DNA of 64,000 nucleotides from Haliotis asinina (GCF_037392515.1 NC_090280.1:22759118-22823117), one strand, 5' to 3'. Shown: positions 20,001-33,527, numbered from the stretch's first letter. Notes: a model not told the origin generated them from the sequence alone. Made by a program: numbers and translations.

Positions 20001-22683
20001 ATCAGTTTTACTGCTTGTACGGAAAAGTACTGTGTTTGACTCGGGGTATCGCTACAAGTGATACCTATTTAAAATATTGATAATCTGTCTACAAATCTGA
20101 CATGACGCGATAACGCTAAATATAATTTCGCTGACAAATGAGTATTAAATGTTAAAATCTCAGTGCTTACAAAAACATTTTCGCCTCCTCCACAGCATGA
20201 CTGCTTAATTTGAATACACCTCTCTACCCAAACACCACTGCAACCCAACCACTCACACCGAGATTTACCCTCTCGTGAACTGTCAAGAGCAATATTCCCT
20301 CTATCAAACATTTACTGTTTGAGCAGCCACGTCTTTCTCCTCTCACGTACACACATACAAAATATAATGCAGTACGAATATGGCAGGTAGCGTTTTGATG
20401 TGAAGAATGAAACACCACTCCGAAATTTTGATAGCAAGTGTAAACCAGCGGGGGAGGAAAAATCCCAGGGATATAGAAACGAGTTCCGTACTTCCGTAAA
20501 CTTTGTGCGAAGCAGATCTCCTGAACTATTTGTGATAGCTTGGTACACATGTCAAACATGATCCCAAGATGAACTTGTTCAGAGCAGATCTCGTAGCTAG
20601 CTTCGTAGAACTTGGAACACATGCCAAGCATAATTGATCCCTTTCGGGGATTAGACCCGGACATGAATTTTTTTTAGGTTTCCATGTCCTTAGCAGATCA
20701 CCCAAACGTTTGCTTTATCAAACGTGGTACACATGTTCGCTTTGTTCACCATGATCCCTAGATGTGTCTTTCGGGTGTTGCACCAGTGTGTGAAATTTGT
20801 TTGTTATTTTTTGTTTGGTTGGTTGGTTGGGTTTTTTTTCTTTGTTACCTTGAGAAGACGTTTGACATTGAAATTGGAACAGAACCTTAAAACTGTTCAC
20901 TATTACTTCACCAAACTTGGCATATGGATAGGCCTGGTGGTATAGTGACGCCTTCTTTTAGGTTTGGATATCTGAATAAAATATTTTGGGCGTTTAGATG
21001 GCAACAACTTCGACCTCGACTGACTTTGGTGGTAGTGTTCTTTCTAGGAGCACAACTGTAAAACCTTACAAGCCTCCCACTCTACCATATGCACAGCAAA
21101 ACACTGGCATACAGTTGCGGGGGATATTGATGACTTTTGTCTTAATGGTTCGTTCCTATTGACAGCAGGGTGATTATTTAGAGAGATATTCAATCTACAT
21201 ACCTCAAGGAATATACAAATAGTCCTTATAAACCTCATTGCAAAATGCCTGCGATAGTTGTGATCATATTCTGTCCTTCACTTGATGAAGGGAAGGAAGT
21301 AGCCCAGAAAAGTCGTGTTGTAAATAATAAAGACGTTGTAAATCCATACACGATGCAGTGGTTTGTCAGACAGCTTCTCCACAGTGACCGACTCCTGGTA
21401 GACTTGGTGAAGGATTTCACTTGATGTACATCACTGTACTGTCGATCATCACTGTACATCACCATCAACAAAACCTTCCAACTTCAAACCTTGGCACACA
21501 GAGAATAGCTGTGGAATTCCTTGTTTTCGTTATGAGTCTTGACATGCATCATCAGAGGATCATCACATAAATACATATGTGCAAAAGTACACAATAAGAT
21601 TCTGCCATGAAGAGCCTCCACATTAATCAAAACCCGGCCTTCCGAATTGATTGGCATACACAAAGGATTAAGAGACTTAGAAGCGTTAGAATGGAAAATT
21701 CTAAAACAGTGAATCACCATGTTTGAAAGGTATTTTTGACTAATAAGAATAAAGGAAACAGCTGTATGTGCTGCACTGCAACATGGCCATTACAGACAGT
21801 AACATCGGTGATTTATGGATTAAGCACGAGCCAAAGTGAGTGAATGTGTTGCAATATGGAAAGAACTAGATGACATTGAAAACTCAGTATCTGAAAAAGT
21901 TAATACAGCGTCTACAAGTACAGTTAAGTTCTGTCTGAAGTGTTGCCAAAACCTTAGTGAAACGACACTTTGAAATGAAAAGTCAAGGGCTGTTTGAGTA
22001 TAGGTAGGTTCGATTCTCCTCGTATGAAAACTTGTTGAAGTATGTTGCATTTTTGGCATTCATGCCATAAATGGTACATTATGTGACCAGTTTATATGCT
22101 TTGCTTATAATAGTCTCAGTGCTGTTGCCTATGTTAGGTTCTTCCTCGTTGCTTCCCTTCATCATACACTTTAACTCATGTCACTTGCTCGTCTCATGCA
22201 CAGTCAAGCTCCCCACATCGCTCTTTGATACACATTCACCTCTAACAGCAATACACATAAGGATAAACCGGACAAATGGACAAAATACATGTGGCACGAG
22301 GGTGAAAATAGTGCATTCTTTACAAACATTAGGTTACACTTTCACACTGGTAACTCTTTTTCCGAAAGCAGCTGATTACACAAAAACATACATGATGGTA
22401 CATTTGCTTTAACAAATGAGAACACAAACGCTGTGGTGGGATTAGGAATTCAAAATATAAAGCATGAGAAATATGCAGCACTCAGAGCTCAAAGAGATCA
22501 CAATGAAGAAAGACAGTTACGACCACTCTTCAAATATACTTTCAAATCAAAAACAAATTAACAAGCTCTAACCCTAAATTATTTTGGGAAACATTTTCAA
22601 CTAATGTCACAGTTGCTACGGTTGATAAATTGGTATAAGAAGGTATAAGAAATATCCTTCGAAATATCAAAATATTACACAGA

Positions 22684-22950
22684 CAAGTCTAAAATACTGC
22701 GAGTGAGTAGTTGGTTGCATGGCTGTTAACACTCATAAACATTCCATATATATGGCGGCGATCTGTAAATAATCTGGACCAGACAGTCCGGTGATCAGCA
22801 CCATGAGCATACATATACGCAATTGGGATACGATGACATGTGTCAACTAAGTCAGAGAGCCTGAGTACCCGATCCCCTTAGTCGTCTTTTACGACAAGCA
22901 ATGGGTAATGAAGACCAATTCCCGCCCTGATCTTCACATGTATACTTCCA
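22684..22950 (+). mobile_element. SINE next to psi-V3
   Basis: It carries AAATACTGCGAGTGAGTAGT, a shortened middle, and ACGCAATTGGGATACGATGA. The copy at 45059-45285 is in the same position relative to psi-V5. Confidence 0.75.
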
Positions 22951-23080
22951 TCTTTAACTCCAAAAAAGCACACGCATGCACACGCATGAACACACGCACG
23001 CATACACACACGTATGGTTAATTACGTTTTAGTTTAGGCTCATTCATTTACTTATATACTGTTCTGTTAACTCCACTCAC

Positions 23081-23429
23081 GTGCTACAACGAGGACATGT
23101 CTACATCCAGTAACTTCCTGTCCATTGTTTCCCTGACAGTAGTAAGTACCAGCGTCCTGTACAGTAACATTGTAGATGGTAAACCTCAGTTGTCCGGTCT
23201 GTGATGGTGAGTCCTCCTCGGTGTATCTGATCCTGGTCCTGTAGCCGACTACTGTTGAGTACCTCTACACGGTGTGACTTGGACTGGACCAGTAACAGTC
23301 TCTTAGATACCGAACCATTTACCCATACATAATATAAGAAGCTGACATTGTTTGGGTTCATGGCCATGGTAACATCTTCACAAACACGTGTAACAGTGTA
23401 TGGGTATCCAGTTGTCATGGAGACTAGAG
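23081..23429 (-). pseudogene. Broken V-like Ig exon (psi-V3)
   Basis: Same exon as psi-V1 and the functional V exons, with intact acceptor and GTGAGT donor. It is 349 nt instead of 354: five bases are missing after the NSS codons, which shifts the frame and destroys the part with the strand F Cys. Its signal exon is also broken. This is a different lesion from psi-V1 and psi-V5. Confidence 0.8.
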
Positions 23430-23693
23430 CTGCACTCAAAACAAATATTACTCATGAAAACAAGGCTGACATAAATATTCAAGCACATTATTTAAGCCCT
23501 CTCAATATATTACAAGTTGACAGATACATGGCACCTATACAGGCAAGCAAACGATATGTAAACCAGAAATTAAGGCGTCAAACTATCTAGTTTCTCTGAA
23601 TAATGTTTTATTAGAGAAAACTGGTCACTTATAAAAAGTCATGTAAAGCTCATGTAATTCAACTAATGTTCTTTTCAGCTGACAGGTACATGC

Positions 23694-23736
23694 TGCATGC
23701 ACGTAAGCCCCAAAACAGAATGTAAGCCAAAGACCT
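23694..23736 (-). pseudogene. Decayed signal exon of psi-V3
   Basis: It aligns to the MSV-type leader exons, but the start ATG is AGG and the donor GT is GC. Both are single-base changes against psi-V1. Confidence 0.6.
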
Positions 23737-23807
23737 ACCTACAAGCGTGGTAAATTCATACTGACACATCACGCACTTTAACAATTGTTTTCAAGAGATG
23801 AAATATT

Positions 23808-23830
23808 TAGTTTCGCTGGATAATATTTCC
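23808..23830 (-). promoter_or_regulatory. Conserved upstream block, psi-V3 copy
   Basis: Identical to the psi-V1 copy over all 23 bases, and 72 nt upstream of the lost start codon, although the exon it would serve is dead. Confidence 0.35.
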
Positions 23831-23966
23831 CTAGAAAAAAACGGTAACTTCCCGTTGAATTTTAACACATGCCTACGAGGTCTTAACCTTTAATTAGGTG
23901 TTTACATTCATATGGACAGACAAGTAACGTTGATGACAGATTATTCACAAAACTGCTTTTGGTAGG

Positions 23967-24130
23967 TAATATTGCAGCTATATCGCAGAGCTCTGTATAT
24001 AATCGAGCCTGGACCAGACAATCTAGTGATCAATAGCATGAGCATCAACCTGCTCAATCGGAATACCATGGTATTTCTCAACCAGGTCAGCGAGTCACCA
24101 GATTTCGTTAGTCAGACAGATTGTTTTATT
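23967..24130 (+). mobile_element. SINE, partial copy upstream of psi-V3
   Basis: It contains ATTGCAGCTATATCGCAGAG, AATCGAGCCTGGACCAGACA and CTAGTGATCAATAGCATGAG. Shared with 3961-4095 and 46308-46475. Confidence 0.75.
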
Positions 24131-24639
24131 CATTATGCCGGCCTGTTTGCCTATAATACAGTTTACAAATACAGTTTACAAGTTTGAAGATATTGTGAGG
24201 GAATAAAGCGGTTATTTGGAATATTCGACTGGAATAGTTAGTTGGCTATTATAAACATTTTGTAGCAGTGAAAACTATTCATGCCGTATGTGCTGTTTCT
24301 TCTGACAAATGTGAAACATGAGGTTTTCAGTTTGAGTTTCAGGCAGACCAAAATTCTGTTATGGGTAATGATCCCCGAGAAAGAGCCGTGAGACTTTCAT
24401 CACCTCTCAGAAATTAGGCAAGGAGCACTTCAGTATACTCTGCTTTTTCTTTCCTGCTTTTATTGTATTTTCTCAAACCGGCCTGGAATTGCTCAATAAA
24501 GTCCCAAGTGCTAAAACTGCCACATGTTAAGACATTAACTCGCAAGGTTCACCGGAAGAAGGAGGAAGTCCACTGACTGAAATGAGAGATTAAAGGGATT
24601 CCACAGGAGGACAGAGGGGGACTACGGAGGTCTAGAGGT

Positions 24640-25010
24640 CCGACGATAAAAGTACAGTTTTAGTTGTTCTGTCGCCACAAATGCCGCCTTATACCAAGAC
24701 GTCTCTTTCCGTGAAGACCCTCCGAGACATCGATAAACCCAGCCGCCGTTTCTGAACAGACTGATCCAACATTCATCAGTAGACAGCACTCTCTACCAAT
24801 CACGTCGCTGCCACCCACTTCCAGTTGCAGTCGGCGTTAACGGTGTAGACGGGGGGTCAATGTCATTACACGGAAGGAGCGTGCCAGCCATACCAAGTCG
24901 TGGAAAGACTGTTCGTGTGCTGATGGCGTGTCCTAGTATTATAGCTGCCGTCCACAGTAAGGTCACGAATCTGCAGACTTTCAGTTCGTGTCGTGACTCT
25001 TTCCTATCTC
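24640..25010 (-). pseudogene. Tc1-like transposase relic
   Basis: Read on the minus strand in broken frames, the DNA gives a piece like ISTRTV..RLG.AG, then WQRRDW, then RVLSTDECWISLFRNGG and WVYR. The last part matches the hallmark RVLFTDESrFsLfr.dgR.rVyR of Tc1 transposases, where TDE holds the second catalytic Asp of the DDE triad. Stop codons and frameshifts interrupt it. Units A and C lack the body; unit C retains only its edge near 47020. Confidence 0.65.
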
Positions 25011-26924
25011 ATAATTTCAAGCATCTTTAGAATAAAATAGGTATCTATTTAGAAAAAACGTCGTACATTTTGGACAATTGCCTACGACATACCCGTGGAA
25101 TTACAGGCCGGATTTTGATGAGAGATAGTCCACATTGACATGTATATTTATTCCCGTGATTTCACGGTTTTTATTGAAAAGAAAAGTGGGAAGTTTATGC
25201 TCTATTTGTTGATTTGATCAACCATGATTGATTTTGGGAAGGATAGGAGTTTCTTCAAAAATGTTAAATGGCGTACAAGCTATATACACTCGAGAACCTT
25301 CATGTGTTAAGCCTTGAGTCGACGACAGGGTTATATATCCTTAGCCATATATTTATTCTCTTTCTAAATAGTGTATTGAACTGAATACACGTGTAAACCT
25401 AATATCTAGTTTCGTCCAGAGATGATTGAACTGATTTCACTATGGTTTGCCGAAAGGGATACGCATTTTAAATGGGATAAGACTGAAGTGGGTGTTTTAA
25501 AAAATGGTGGTATTCTCTCGAGAAGTGGCAGTTGGTATAATTGGTAGAAAATCTCTCGAGAGCGTGCCATTGTATACGTATTTCGGTATTAATTGCTTCT
25601 AACATATCATCGTGGAATAAGCATATTGTATGTGTTATTGTGAAATGGAGATAAAAACTAACTGACCATGCTTCTCAGTCTTAACCATGTCAAAGTTCAC
25701 ACTGGTAACGAGTATCCGGGCCCAGTATCTCTAAAGCTAACAGAACCAAGGCGCTGTACGTTTATCTGTATTGAGTGTATATAACCCAGGGTCAAATCCC
25801 CTACCACATATGCCTTCGTGGAATACTTGCGACTGGCCATCGATGTTTCGTCCCAGCTATAATCTCAATTTCACAACAAACAACGTCATCGTAAGTTGTT
25901 TTTTGTCTGTAAACGCGATTATCTGTGATAGCTAGAATAGAATGGAATATGGATTACAGTCACAAATCAGAGAGTCTAGTAAATTCAGTCAAGTATATAA
26001 CCTTACTTTCTTCTAGTCCGAGAAGTCTTTACTATTGCTATCCTATGTTAACTTTAATCTAATTGACATCTCTTTACTATTTGTTTCCCTTTACACTAAC
26101 TTCAGGTTGATGTGCAACGGTTCAATCTTTATCGTATGGTTCATATATTCTGCATTAATGTTAAAAATTGTTTATATAAGACTGTTAACACTAAGTTGTT
26201 TTGTGAAAATGTAGATTCTGTCAACGTTCACAGTGGTGACGTGTAGAGTATTAATTGAACAATTATCCTGACCATTCTAGTTTCTGTAACAAATCTACAT
26301 GTGATGTTTAGGTCCTTTAATGTCTGATTGCTTTGTGAGCATGTTGTAATAATTAGTTGTGAACCTTTCTGTTAATACCTAACCAACACACCGTTTCTTC
26401 AATGACCTCACTGTTAACGTCAAAATGGTGGCCAGATCTTGACTCATCTGTCAAGGACATATAATCGGTTGGAAAATTCCTTTTTACATCTCACAACAGA
26501 ATCATAAGATGGACTATTTCCAGATTTCATTTCATTTCTAATTATGTCGGGAAGTGCAACCATTCAATTGCAAAAAGTTGATGCATGACTCAGTCTTCTC
26601 GAAACATGGGATTACTCAAATACCAGAAGAATGAATAAAGTGAAGCAGATAGTTTCTGGTCCATTAACTAGGTAAGGATTACTCATATTGCCACATCAGT
26701 TTCAACATAATTTACAATAAATTCATGGCGATAATTAGAACATTCTTATTTCCCTTTACTAATATGTATTTGTATGGTCAGACCTCTTACCAAGCGGACT
26801 GATTCCCTCTCTCGCACTGTACTATGACAGATATTACATAGATTTATACCAATTCCGTTTGAATTATTCTTCATGATATTTGACACTAAAATTATTCCTA
26901 TTTTACTGCATGAGTCTGATGTTT

Positions 26925-27083
26925 GCTGAGTTAGAGAGCGTAACAAATATACAAACCATTCACATCTTTGTATGTAGAAGCTTTCTTGGAGTGAAGACAT
27001 CGACACCAACCTACACAGTATTGGGTACATGTGGCAGAAATCCTTTGTATATTCTTACATTTAAATGTTCCATGAACTATTGA
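26925..27083 (+). pseudogene. LINE C-terminal fragment (unit B)
   Basis: The plus-strand frame contains VCRSFLGVKTSTPTYTVLG then TCGRNPLYI. It resembles the LlGvkk.TPn.mvyGeCGRyPlyI segment of animal non-LTR ORF2 proteins. It is the copy of 7575-7720. Confidence 0.45.
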
Positions 27084-28330
27084 ATTAGAGTATTAGATAT
27101 AGCTAATGTTAGATAGCATATTTAATGCAGGACATGTGGCAAGAATACAATGTTCGCTTGAACAGGACTGTCACTCCCCTCTCTTCTGCAGTTCTAAACC
27201 TAGAAGTTATACTTTCTGAAAGGGTACTTTTGGCAGCATACCTCAAGTAACTAAAAATTGCAAAATCCCCTAGGAAGAGAAGTGTCAGACAGGAATTAAA
27301 GACAGGAAACAGGAAACAGTGATGGTACTAGAAGAGCATGTCTTTGATGACTGGACGTGTTAATGACAGACTGGTAAATAAGTGGAAACATGAAGCACTA
27401 GTAGTTGGAAACCATATTTTAAGAACCAGTATGTAATGACGTCTTCCTTCCTGGTCATTGACGATCTATTACGCCCAGCTCCATTGAAAACTGTCTCGTG
27501 CCTTTGTCCGATCTGAAACCACGTACAGTTAAAATCTTTTTCTGTGCCACAGTACAGAAATACACGGCTGTATCGTTTTCGAAGGGTGTTATTTCACATT
27601 CCATCTGTAACGTCAGCATTTATCATCCAAAACTGTGTTCCACAGGAGATATCGCTTGTGTCAGATCAGGCGACATCTCTGAGGAGATATCATTTTGATG
27701 GTAGATTTTCCACAAAGTCCTGACAATGCTATGACGTCATGAACTCGATAACGTCACAATGTTATGACACCGATGCACCGGAAGTCTGATGGCAGTGCTC
27801 TCTTCAGATATGTACAGTCTTCACTGAAAACTAATCAAGAATGATTTTGGATGATAAACAGAATCTCACTCTCGTGTTTACTGATATCAATTATATCAAT
27901 ACCCGTTGGTAAAGGTGAAAATATCCTTGCCAAGCCTCGGATATTTGTTACTTTATCAACTTGTGTTGATATATTTGATATCAGTAGACATTTCGATGAG
28001 ATTCTCTATTTTTTTACCAGAGTGGTTGACTGATATCTGCATGAAACGGATTGTTAACAGTTGTTCAAATGTCAGCTGGTGTTAAGCTACAGATCACGAT
28101 ACGTCAGTCCTAAGACAAATACTTCCTCAGGTATACATTCTAGGCAGAGTGATACCAATACGGAAGTAGGATAGCAGTAATGTGAATTCCTGTACAATGT
28201 GGGACATCTGTTTGAAGTAATCTGGTTGATCAAATTTGCAGCATTTAAAACTAAAGTAAAACTTTTAAAGCATTTATAGAAGACATAAAAACAACGATTT
28301 AACGATTTTTAACGATTCTTATTGAATCGT

Positions 28331-28347
28331 GTGTGAGTGTTAGTCCG

Positions 28348-28379
<32 letters not shown>

Positions 28380-28400
28380 TGTGTGTCCACGTGCGCGTGT
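28331..28400. repeat. GCGT microsatellite (unit B)
   Basis: A GTGCGTGC run, longer than the counterpart at 8967-9030. Confidence 0.85.
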
Positions 28401-28609
28401 GCATGTATGTTGAAAATGGGTATTATATTTATGTAGAGTTTTATTTGAGGTGCTGACAATCAAAAGATCACAATCGGAAACCGATCTGTTACTGATGACT
28501 TATGGAATTAAGAAATTGTGGAGCCTTAGCCGACAAGCCCATCCATTTAGCTCATGTGCAAATTACCATGTGCGATCCTATTATGTGTGTAGTGTTTGAT
28601 ATATAGAGA

Positions 28610-29035
28610 AAACTAAACTATGTCCCATGTAATACCTTATTTATCAACCGAGTGAATGGTTTGGTATCTAAATCGCTTTCGCTCGTTAGATACCGATACC
28701 ATTCACCAATTTCATAAATATGGTGTTACACGGGACACAGTTTCGTATTTTATTTATTACTCACCCAGCATTAGCAAAATAATATCGAGCAAAGTACTTC
28801 TTTACTAGGAGTTCAACGATTGTGATGACACTAAGCTTTCCGAGAGTCAAGCAAGGTCTAATGCTATTGTACCCGAGGTATTAGCATTTAACGTCATAAC
28901 AATAAAACACTTTCACGTCATATGTACGTCATCGCGTGGTGTTATTACACAATGTGTAATAACTTTCTAAAATTACCTAACAGTGATATCTACAACGGAT
29001 GAGTAATAAAATGTTGATCGGTGTGTTGAGAAAGC
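28610..29035. repeat. Foldback-containing insertion, unit B copy
   Basis: Same element as 9222-9635, with the same palindrome (TTTGGTATCTAA facing TTAGATACC) and only small changes. Absent from unit C. Confidence 0.6.
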
Positions 29036-29158
29036 ATGAGTTAAATGTTTCTGATAAAACAGGTTAAAGCTATATTGATTGAAAAATTGTGTTTTCACAT
29101 TATCGCTGTTGATGAAATATAACATAAGTTTCATGAAACGAAAATAAAAGGTTTTAAC

Positions 29159-29164
29159 TTTATT
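29159..29164 (-). promoter_or_regulatory. Poly(A) signal of gene B
   Basis: AATAAA on the minus strand, 344 nt past the stop codon, in the same surroundings as gene A's signal. Confidence 0.6.
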
Positions 29165-29384
29165 AATTGAATAAGAATGTTGATGCTAAATCAGCGTTGT
29201 TAATATACTTTGATATACATCAGTTAAGCTCAGAGACCAATACCAGTACAATCCTCTGTTAAAAATGGCATCGTGGCAAACATTTCCTCTTGTTGGGTGA
29301 TTAGTAAATGAAGTACTCTTGTTTTGGCAGCTGAAACGTTAGCTTGTTGAGATGTTAAAATGTATAGGCTCTGTTGAAAAGTGG

Positions 29385-29590
29385 AGACACGTGCATATGT
29401 GGAACTGTACCGTCAGTTTGGGTTTCACCTGGTACTGTGGTCCTCTGTTGAGGAAGATGAAGGATGGAGACACGTGCATATGTGGAACTGCACCGTCAGT
29501 TTAGGTTTCACCTAGTACTGTGGTCCTCTGTTGAGGAAGATGAAGGATGGAGAGACGTGTAGATGTGGAACTGATCCCGCAGGAGTCGTT
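29385..29590 (-). repeat. 83-bp minisatellite in the 3' end of gene B (3 units)
   Basis: Unit starts at 29405, 29488 and 29571, exactly 83 bp apart. The last is the coding copy; two lie after the stop. Four fewer units than gene A. Confidence 0.9.
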
Positions 29591-29691
29591 CGTAATCGTA
29601 TAGGGGTAAGACATCGATGTTGGAAGCACGAGGTTCATCACTGAAGTCATGGGATAATCTCTCTGCCATCACAGTGAGATATTCACCACAT
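29508..29691 (-). CDS. Gene B last coding exon: cytoplasmic tail
   Basis: 184 nt, same phase and length as in A, ending TGA. Residues CGEYLTVMAERLSHDF, then DVLPLYDYERLLRDQF and HIYTSL, keep the ITAM-like spacing and the dileucine pattern. It differs from A at only a few positions (CGE for FGE, DEPRASNID for DVPRASNND). Confidence 0.8.
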
Positions 29692-30034
29692 CTGTAATCA
29701 CAACATTACACTTATGTTGCACTTGCCCATAGGTGCATGTATTTTTCTTTCAAGCAGTGTGCAGCGGAAATCACCTCCTATAAACCACTTCAACCATGAT
29801 CATAGATTTCCAAAACATTTTTAGCAAATTGTGCATCAGTTACATAGATACATTTGCTACTTTCTCTGTCATTTCCACAGGTAATCGATGCCGGCGTTTA
29901 TCTAAGATTTCTAAAGGTACGTTTAGTAAATGGTGTTTAACACAGAAGACAGCAACCGTTGATATGAAGATTTGTTCACTAGTTATTACGATGATTGACT
30001 CCAGCACTTAAGATAAAAACATGAAAACGTGTAC

Positions 30035-30050
30035 CTGTTGTCCTGGTTCT
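30035..30050 (-). CDS. Gene B 16-nt microexon
   Basis: Identical to the gene A microexon, with the same CTTGCAG acceptor and GTACAC donor; phase 1-2. Confidence 0.75.
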
Positions 30051-30200
30051 CTGCAAGTAAAACAAAAGACAAACTTGTACATTTCTAAACTGATCGATTC
30101 ATCCAACAATGAGTAACAGTAAAGAATTAGTCGTACTCAGAATAGTCCATCAACATCACCAAAACCAGAACACGATAAATATGGTTTCATTATACTCATA

Positions 30201-30262
30201 TGGGGGAATCGAACCTGCGTCTGTGGCCTGAACACCTTATCCACTGACCTACCGACCGCTCC
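30201..30262 (-). repeat. tRNA-like sequence, unit B
   Basis: Same tRNA-like stretch as in unit A, with the B box GGTTCGATTCC kept. It does not fold into a complete tRNA. Confidence 0.5.
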
Positions 30263-30670
30263 ATTACTGAATAAAAGAATCAAAACACACTTCACAAACT
30301 AAAATGAGAACAAAATATTGCAGCACGCGAAGGTGAACCACGGATATGCCCGTATGCTGTTCGAGGCTGCATTCAACAATATCCCAGCTAGACTACGCTT
30401 GTCTGATACACCCGAGAACATAGATAGACTTGCCGAAACACCCAGTGGTTGATATAAAGAGCGTCGATTTACGCAACTGGGATACGAGAGATCATGCATG
30501 AGCATAATCAACCAGCGTTTCTCACCTGTTGTAACAAGCATGGTTGTTGAAGACAGGTTCTGACCAGGCCCTGCACGTTGGGGTAAGTTTCTGTTGCTTG
30601 TTCAGTGTTGGGGATTGGAGGTGGGTTGAAACTTACATTGCATGCAAAAATATTCATGCATTCTTTGTAC

Positions 30671-30787
30671 CTTTCACGTCCTTGCAGACAAGAACAGTGA
30701 GAGCTGCCACCACAACTGCCACAGCAGTCAGCATAACGGAGTAGACAGCTACGATGGGGACGATGTCGTCCACGTTTGCATCACCTT
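30671..30787 (-). CDS. Gene B TM2 exon
   Basis: 117 nt, phase 1-1. Stalk EGDANVDD, helix IVPIVAVYSVMLTAVAVVV and following residues, end VCKDVKG. One charge differs from A (K for T). Confidence 0.78.
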
Positions 30788-31511
30788 CTGATATAAGACA
30801 AAGATGACACATATCTGCATTAAGTAGGATAATTCAAGTGACAATACAGCGCCGTATTTCACCATGGTGTATGTTCTAGTGTCTGTTAAAGCATTAATTT
30901 ACTTTATGACATAAATAATGTCAACTGACAAAATAGTATTTTGCTCTGCAAGAACTATAACGCAATAAAGTAAGCAAGCCATGAATAAGGAAGAATCATT
31001 CACCGGGATGACCATTACAGCTCTCCAGACTAGTGGATCCTTTTCCCCAACACGGCCTATCACCAATATCTGGTCGTCCTTTATGAATACTGAGAGAAGT
31101 ACTCAGTATTCGGACATCTAGAAAATCCGACTATTTACAATGTTATAGCTATTCTATTATGGCTATTTCAGACTAAATAATCGGGGGTTTGGTCTCCTTG
31201 GTTGGTTTGAGACACGACTCCCGTTCCAGGCTTCAGACACTAGACAGTTCGAGCTACGTTTACTCGACATATCAGTACCCTATACGGCAGTTCGAGTTTC
31301 ACAGTCGTTACACATCATGCTAGTTGTTAACCTTCAGACACCAACCTTCTATTTCCTGGTAGCTCCCATCATTTTCGTCTTCCCTGTGATACGACACCAC
31401 ACTGGTAAAAGGGAACATTGAACGTGAGCATAATGAGAGGAAATTATTAAGCTGGGACACGCTCTCAGTTCACATCGCGCTCCTAGTCGTGTATAGTTTT
31501 GTCTGGTTGGT

Positions 31512-31660
31512 TTGTTGTTTAACACCACACTCAGCAATATGACACCTATATGTCGACGGTCTGTAAATAAATGGTTCTGGACCAGATAATCCAGTGTTCA
31601 ACAACACAAGCATCGATCCCGTTCATCACCTTTTACAAGCATGGGTTGATGAAAACCACT
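31512..31660 (+). mobile_element. SINE, diverged copy in the E2-TM2 intron (unit B)
   Basis: It retains CACCACACTCAGCAATATGA and AATCCAGTGTTCAACAACAC. Orthologous in place to 12413-12575. Confidence 0.7.
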
Positions 31661-31734
31661 TTACCACGGGTAATTACACCCATGTGGTGATGAAACATTA
31701 TTCATCTTACTTGAAGATTGATGAACATACTCAC

Positions 31735-31756
31735 CGATGACGAGCACATCCTCTCT
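31735..31756 (-). CDS. Gene B microexon E2 (22 nt)
   Basis: Identical to gene A E2 (REDVLVI, phase 0-1), between TTTCAG and GTGAGT. Confidence 0.58.
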
Positions 31757-32561
31757 CTGAAAGTTTAAAGTGTGTGGGAACAATTATGCATACAAACTGA
31801 AAGTATATATTTACTTCTTGCACACTGATGTTACCATTTTTTCTACATTTAGAAGTTTAAGAGTTTAAGAGAAACTGTACATCATACGGTATGAGTTTCA
31901 GTAGAAGGTCAGTCAGTGCTAACAGTTGTCACGGATTTTAAAATGTTACAGACCTATAGTTTTGAATGTTGACAGCTTGCAACAAGTCCAGGACTGTTTT
32001 TCAGACATTCTACATAATGCTACCCCTTTAACAATTCGTATGACCTGTTTAACGTCATCTGATTTAACTGACGTGGAGTACAACAATGACGTCCAGCACC
32101 AACCTACTATCTCCTCGTAGTCTCCGTCTGTGTCTGCGTCACGGGTGTATGTGACAACGCTAGGGGAAAGAAATGTAGAAAGTGGTCGGAATCAAGGATA
32201 TTTAAAAAAAACAAAGACAATCCGCTTTCCTCAGACACAGAATCTTGCAAGGAACAAAATAGTTGCTACAGTTATATGCATGAATGTGTTCACAAAAAGG
32301 GTAAGCAAGTTCTGCCTTATCGGTATTTGACGCTCTTCTAACATTTACCTGAAAGAACGAAATCTTTTTGACACCAACAGCTCATTAGCGATGTGCCATT
32401 AATTCTGCTTGGGCTTATGCTCCACATATACTGCTACTAATAAGTGAAGTATAGCTAATCAAATCACTGTATTTCTGATTGAGTGTTTCCACAATACCAT
32501 TGAAAAATAGCAGCTACTACAAAATTTTAAGTCAGCTGTTTACACATTTTGCCTTACTCAC

Positions 32562-32583
32562 CGATAATATGTGCATCCTCTAC
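32562..32583 (-). CDS. Gene B microexon E1 (22 nt)
   Basis: Encodes VEDAHII in phase 0-1, between GTTTCAG and GTGAGT. Two bases differ from A; the frame is kept. Confidence 0.58.
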
Positions 32584-33527
32584 CTGAAACAAATAATTTT
32601 GTGTAAATAATGACATATGCACAATGTTAGATGTAAAATATGAGATAAACGAATTTCCTGTATAATTATACATCTTTGAAGTGGAAATAAATATCTTGCT
32701 ATTTGTAGAACGACATGTTTGTAGAACAAATGTCAGCTGATTAACACCAGTGTCTTGAAGCAAACACTTGGAAACTGAAGTCCATTAAACATGTAAATTT
32801 GTGCACACTGTTGATTTATATCCTCTTCAAGCATCAACTTGAAGGTTCCATACTGAAGTACTTTAGAAACGCGCGTATCATATTATTATCATTCATTATG
32901 GAGGAGGCAAAACGAACAGAATCTGTCCTTGAAGTAATCTGACTTTCACAGATGAACTTGATGCACACCAAGAAATACGTGCATTCCTGTATGGTCAAGT
33001 GACCCACCATTTGCTGGAAATCACCTTTTCACCTGCAAATCGCGTAAAAATGCATAAAACGTGACGTTTTCACAACATATTGTTAGATCAGTCAACTGTG
33101 CACCAAAATCACACCGAAATTTTGAACTGCACCAAATTGTTGACAACACGTGATCGAGCACATCCTTGACAACCATGTGTCCAGCTCGAGATCACCGCAT
33201 TGTCTTCACTCTTTTTTAAGGAACAGGTTCAAGTCAATCTCCAGAAGAGACATTACCATTCACGGAAGAAGGGATATCGTCAGTCTCCAGACGGTACGAT
33301 TGTGATTACGTCAGCTGGGACTGTGTGCGCATAAGTATTCTCTTTACTGCCGAGTCCTGATCTCATCTCAGTCATGCATATACAAGGGCGACGTGGACAG
33401 CGTAACGCTGATTGTTGAGTTCAGCAGGGATGGTGGAGGCGTAATGATTTGTAACGAGATTAGTAGTGATGGCAGGACACACGTGCACGTCTGTCGTGGT
33501 CGAGTTACAGATCAAATGAATACGTAC

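Larger units (their letters stand above)
19745..23080. other. Spacer between gene A and psi-V3
   Basis: No gene supported. It holds a degenerate CACTCACC array (19765-20000), then DNA collinear with 42470-45400 downstream of psi-V5. Short open frames on both strands are shared by the two copies but interrupted differently, with no recognisable motif. Confidence 0.5.
20060..24250. repeat. Segmental duplication, copy 1 (matches 42475-46580)
   Basis: Long collinear stretches are shared, including the SINEs, the psi-V exon and flanking spacer. Small indels and private substitutions separate the copies. This marks one boundary of the tandem unit. Confidence 0.8.
24250..29158. other. Spacer downstream of gene B
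   Basis: Repeat-rich DNA without a supported gene. It is collinear in blocks with 4200-9770. It carries a Tc1-like transposase relic absent from unit A, and a LINE tail fragment, a GCGT tract and a foldback element shared with unit A. Confidence 0.5.
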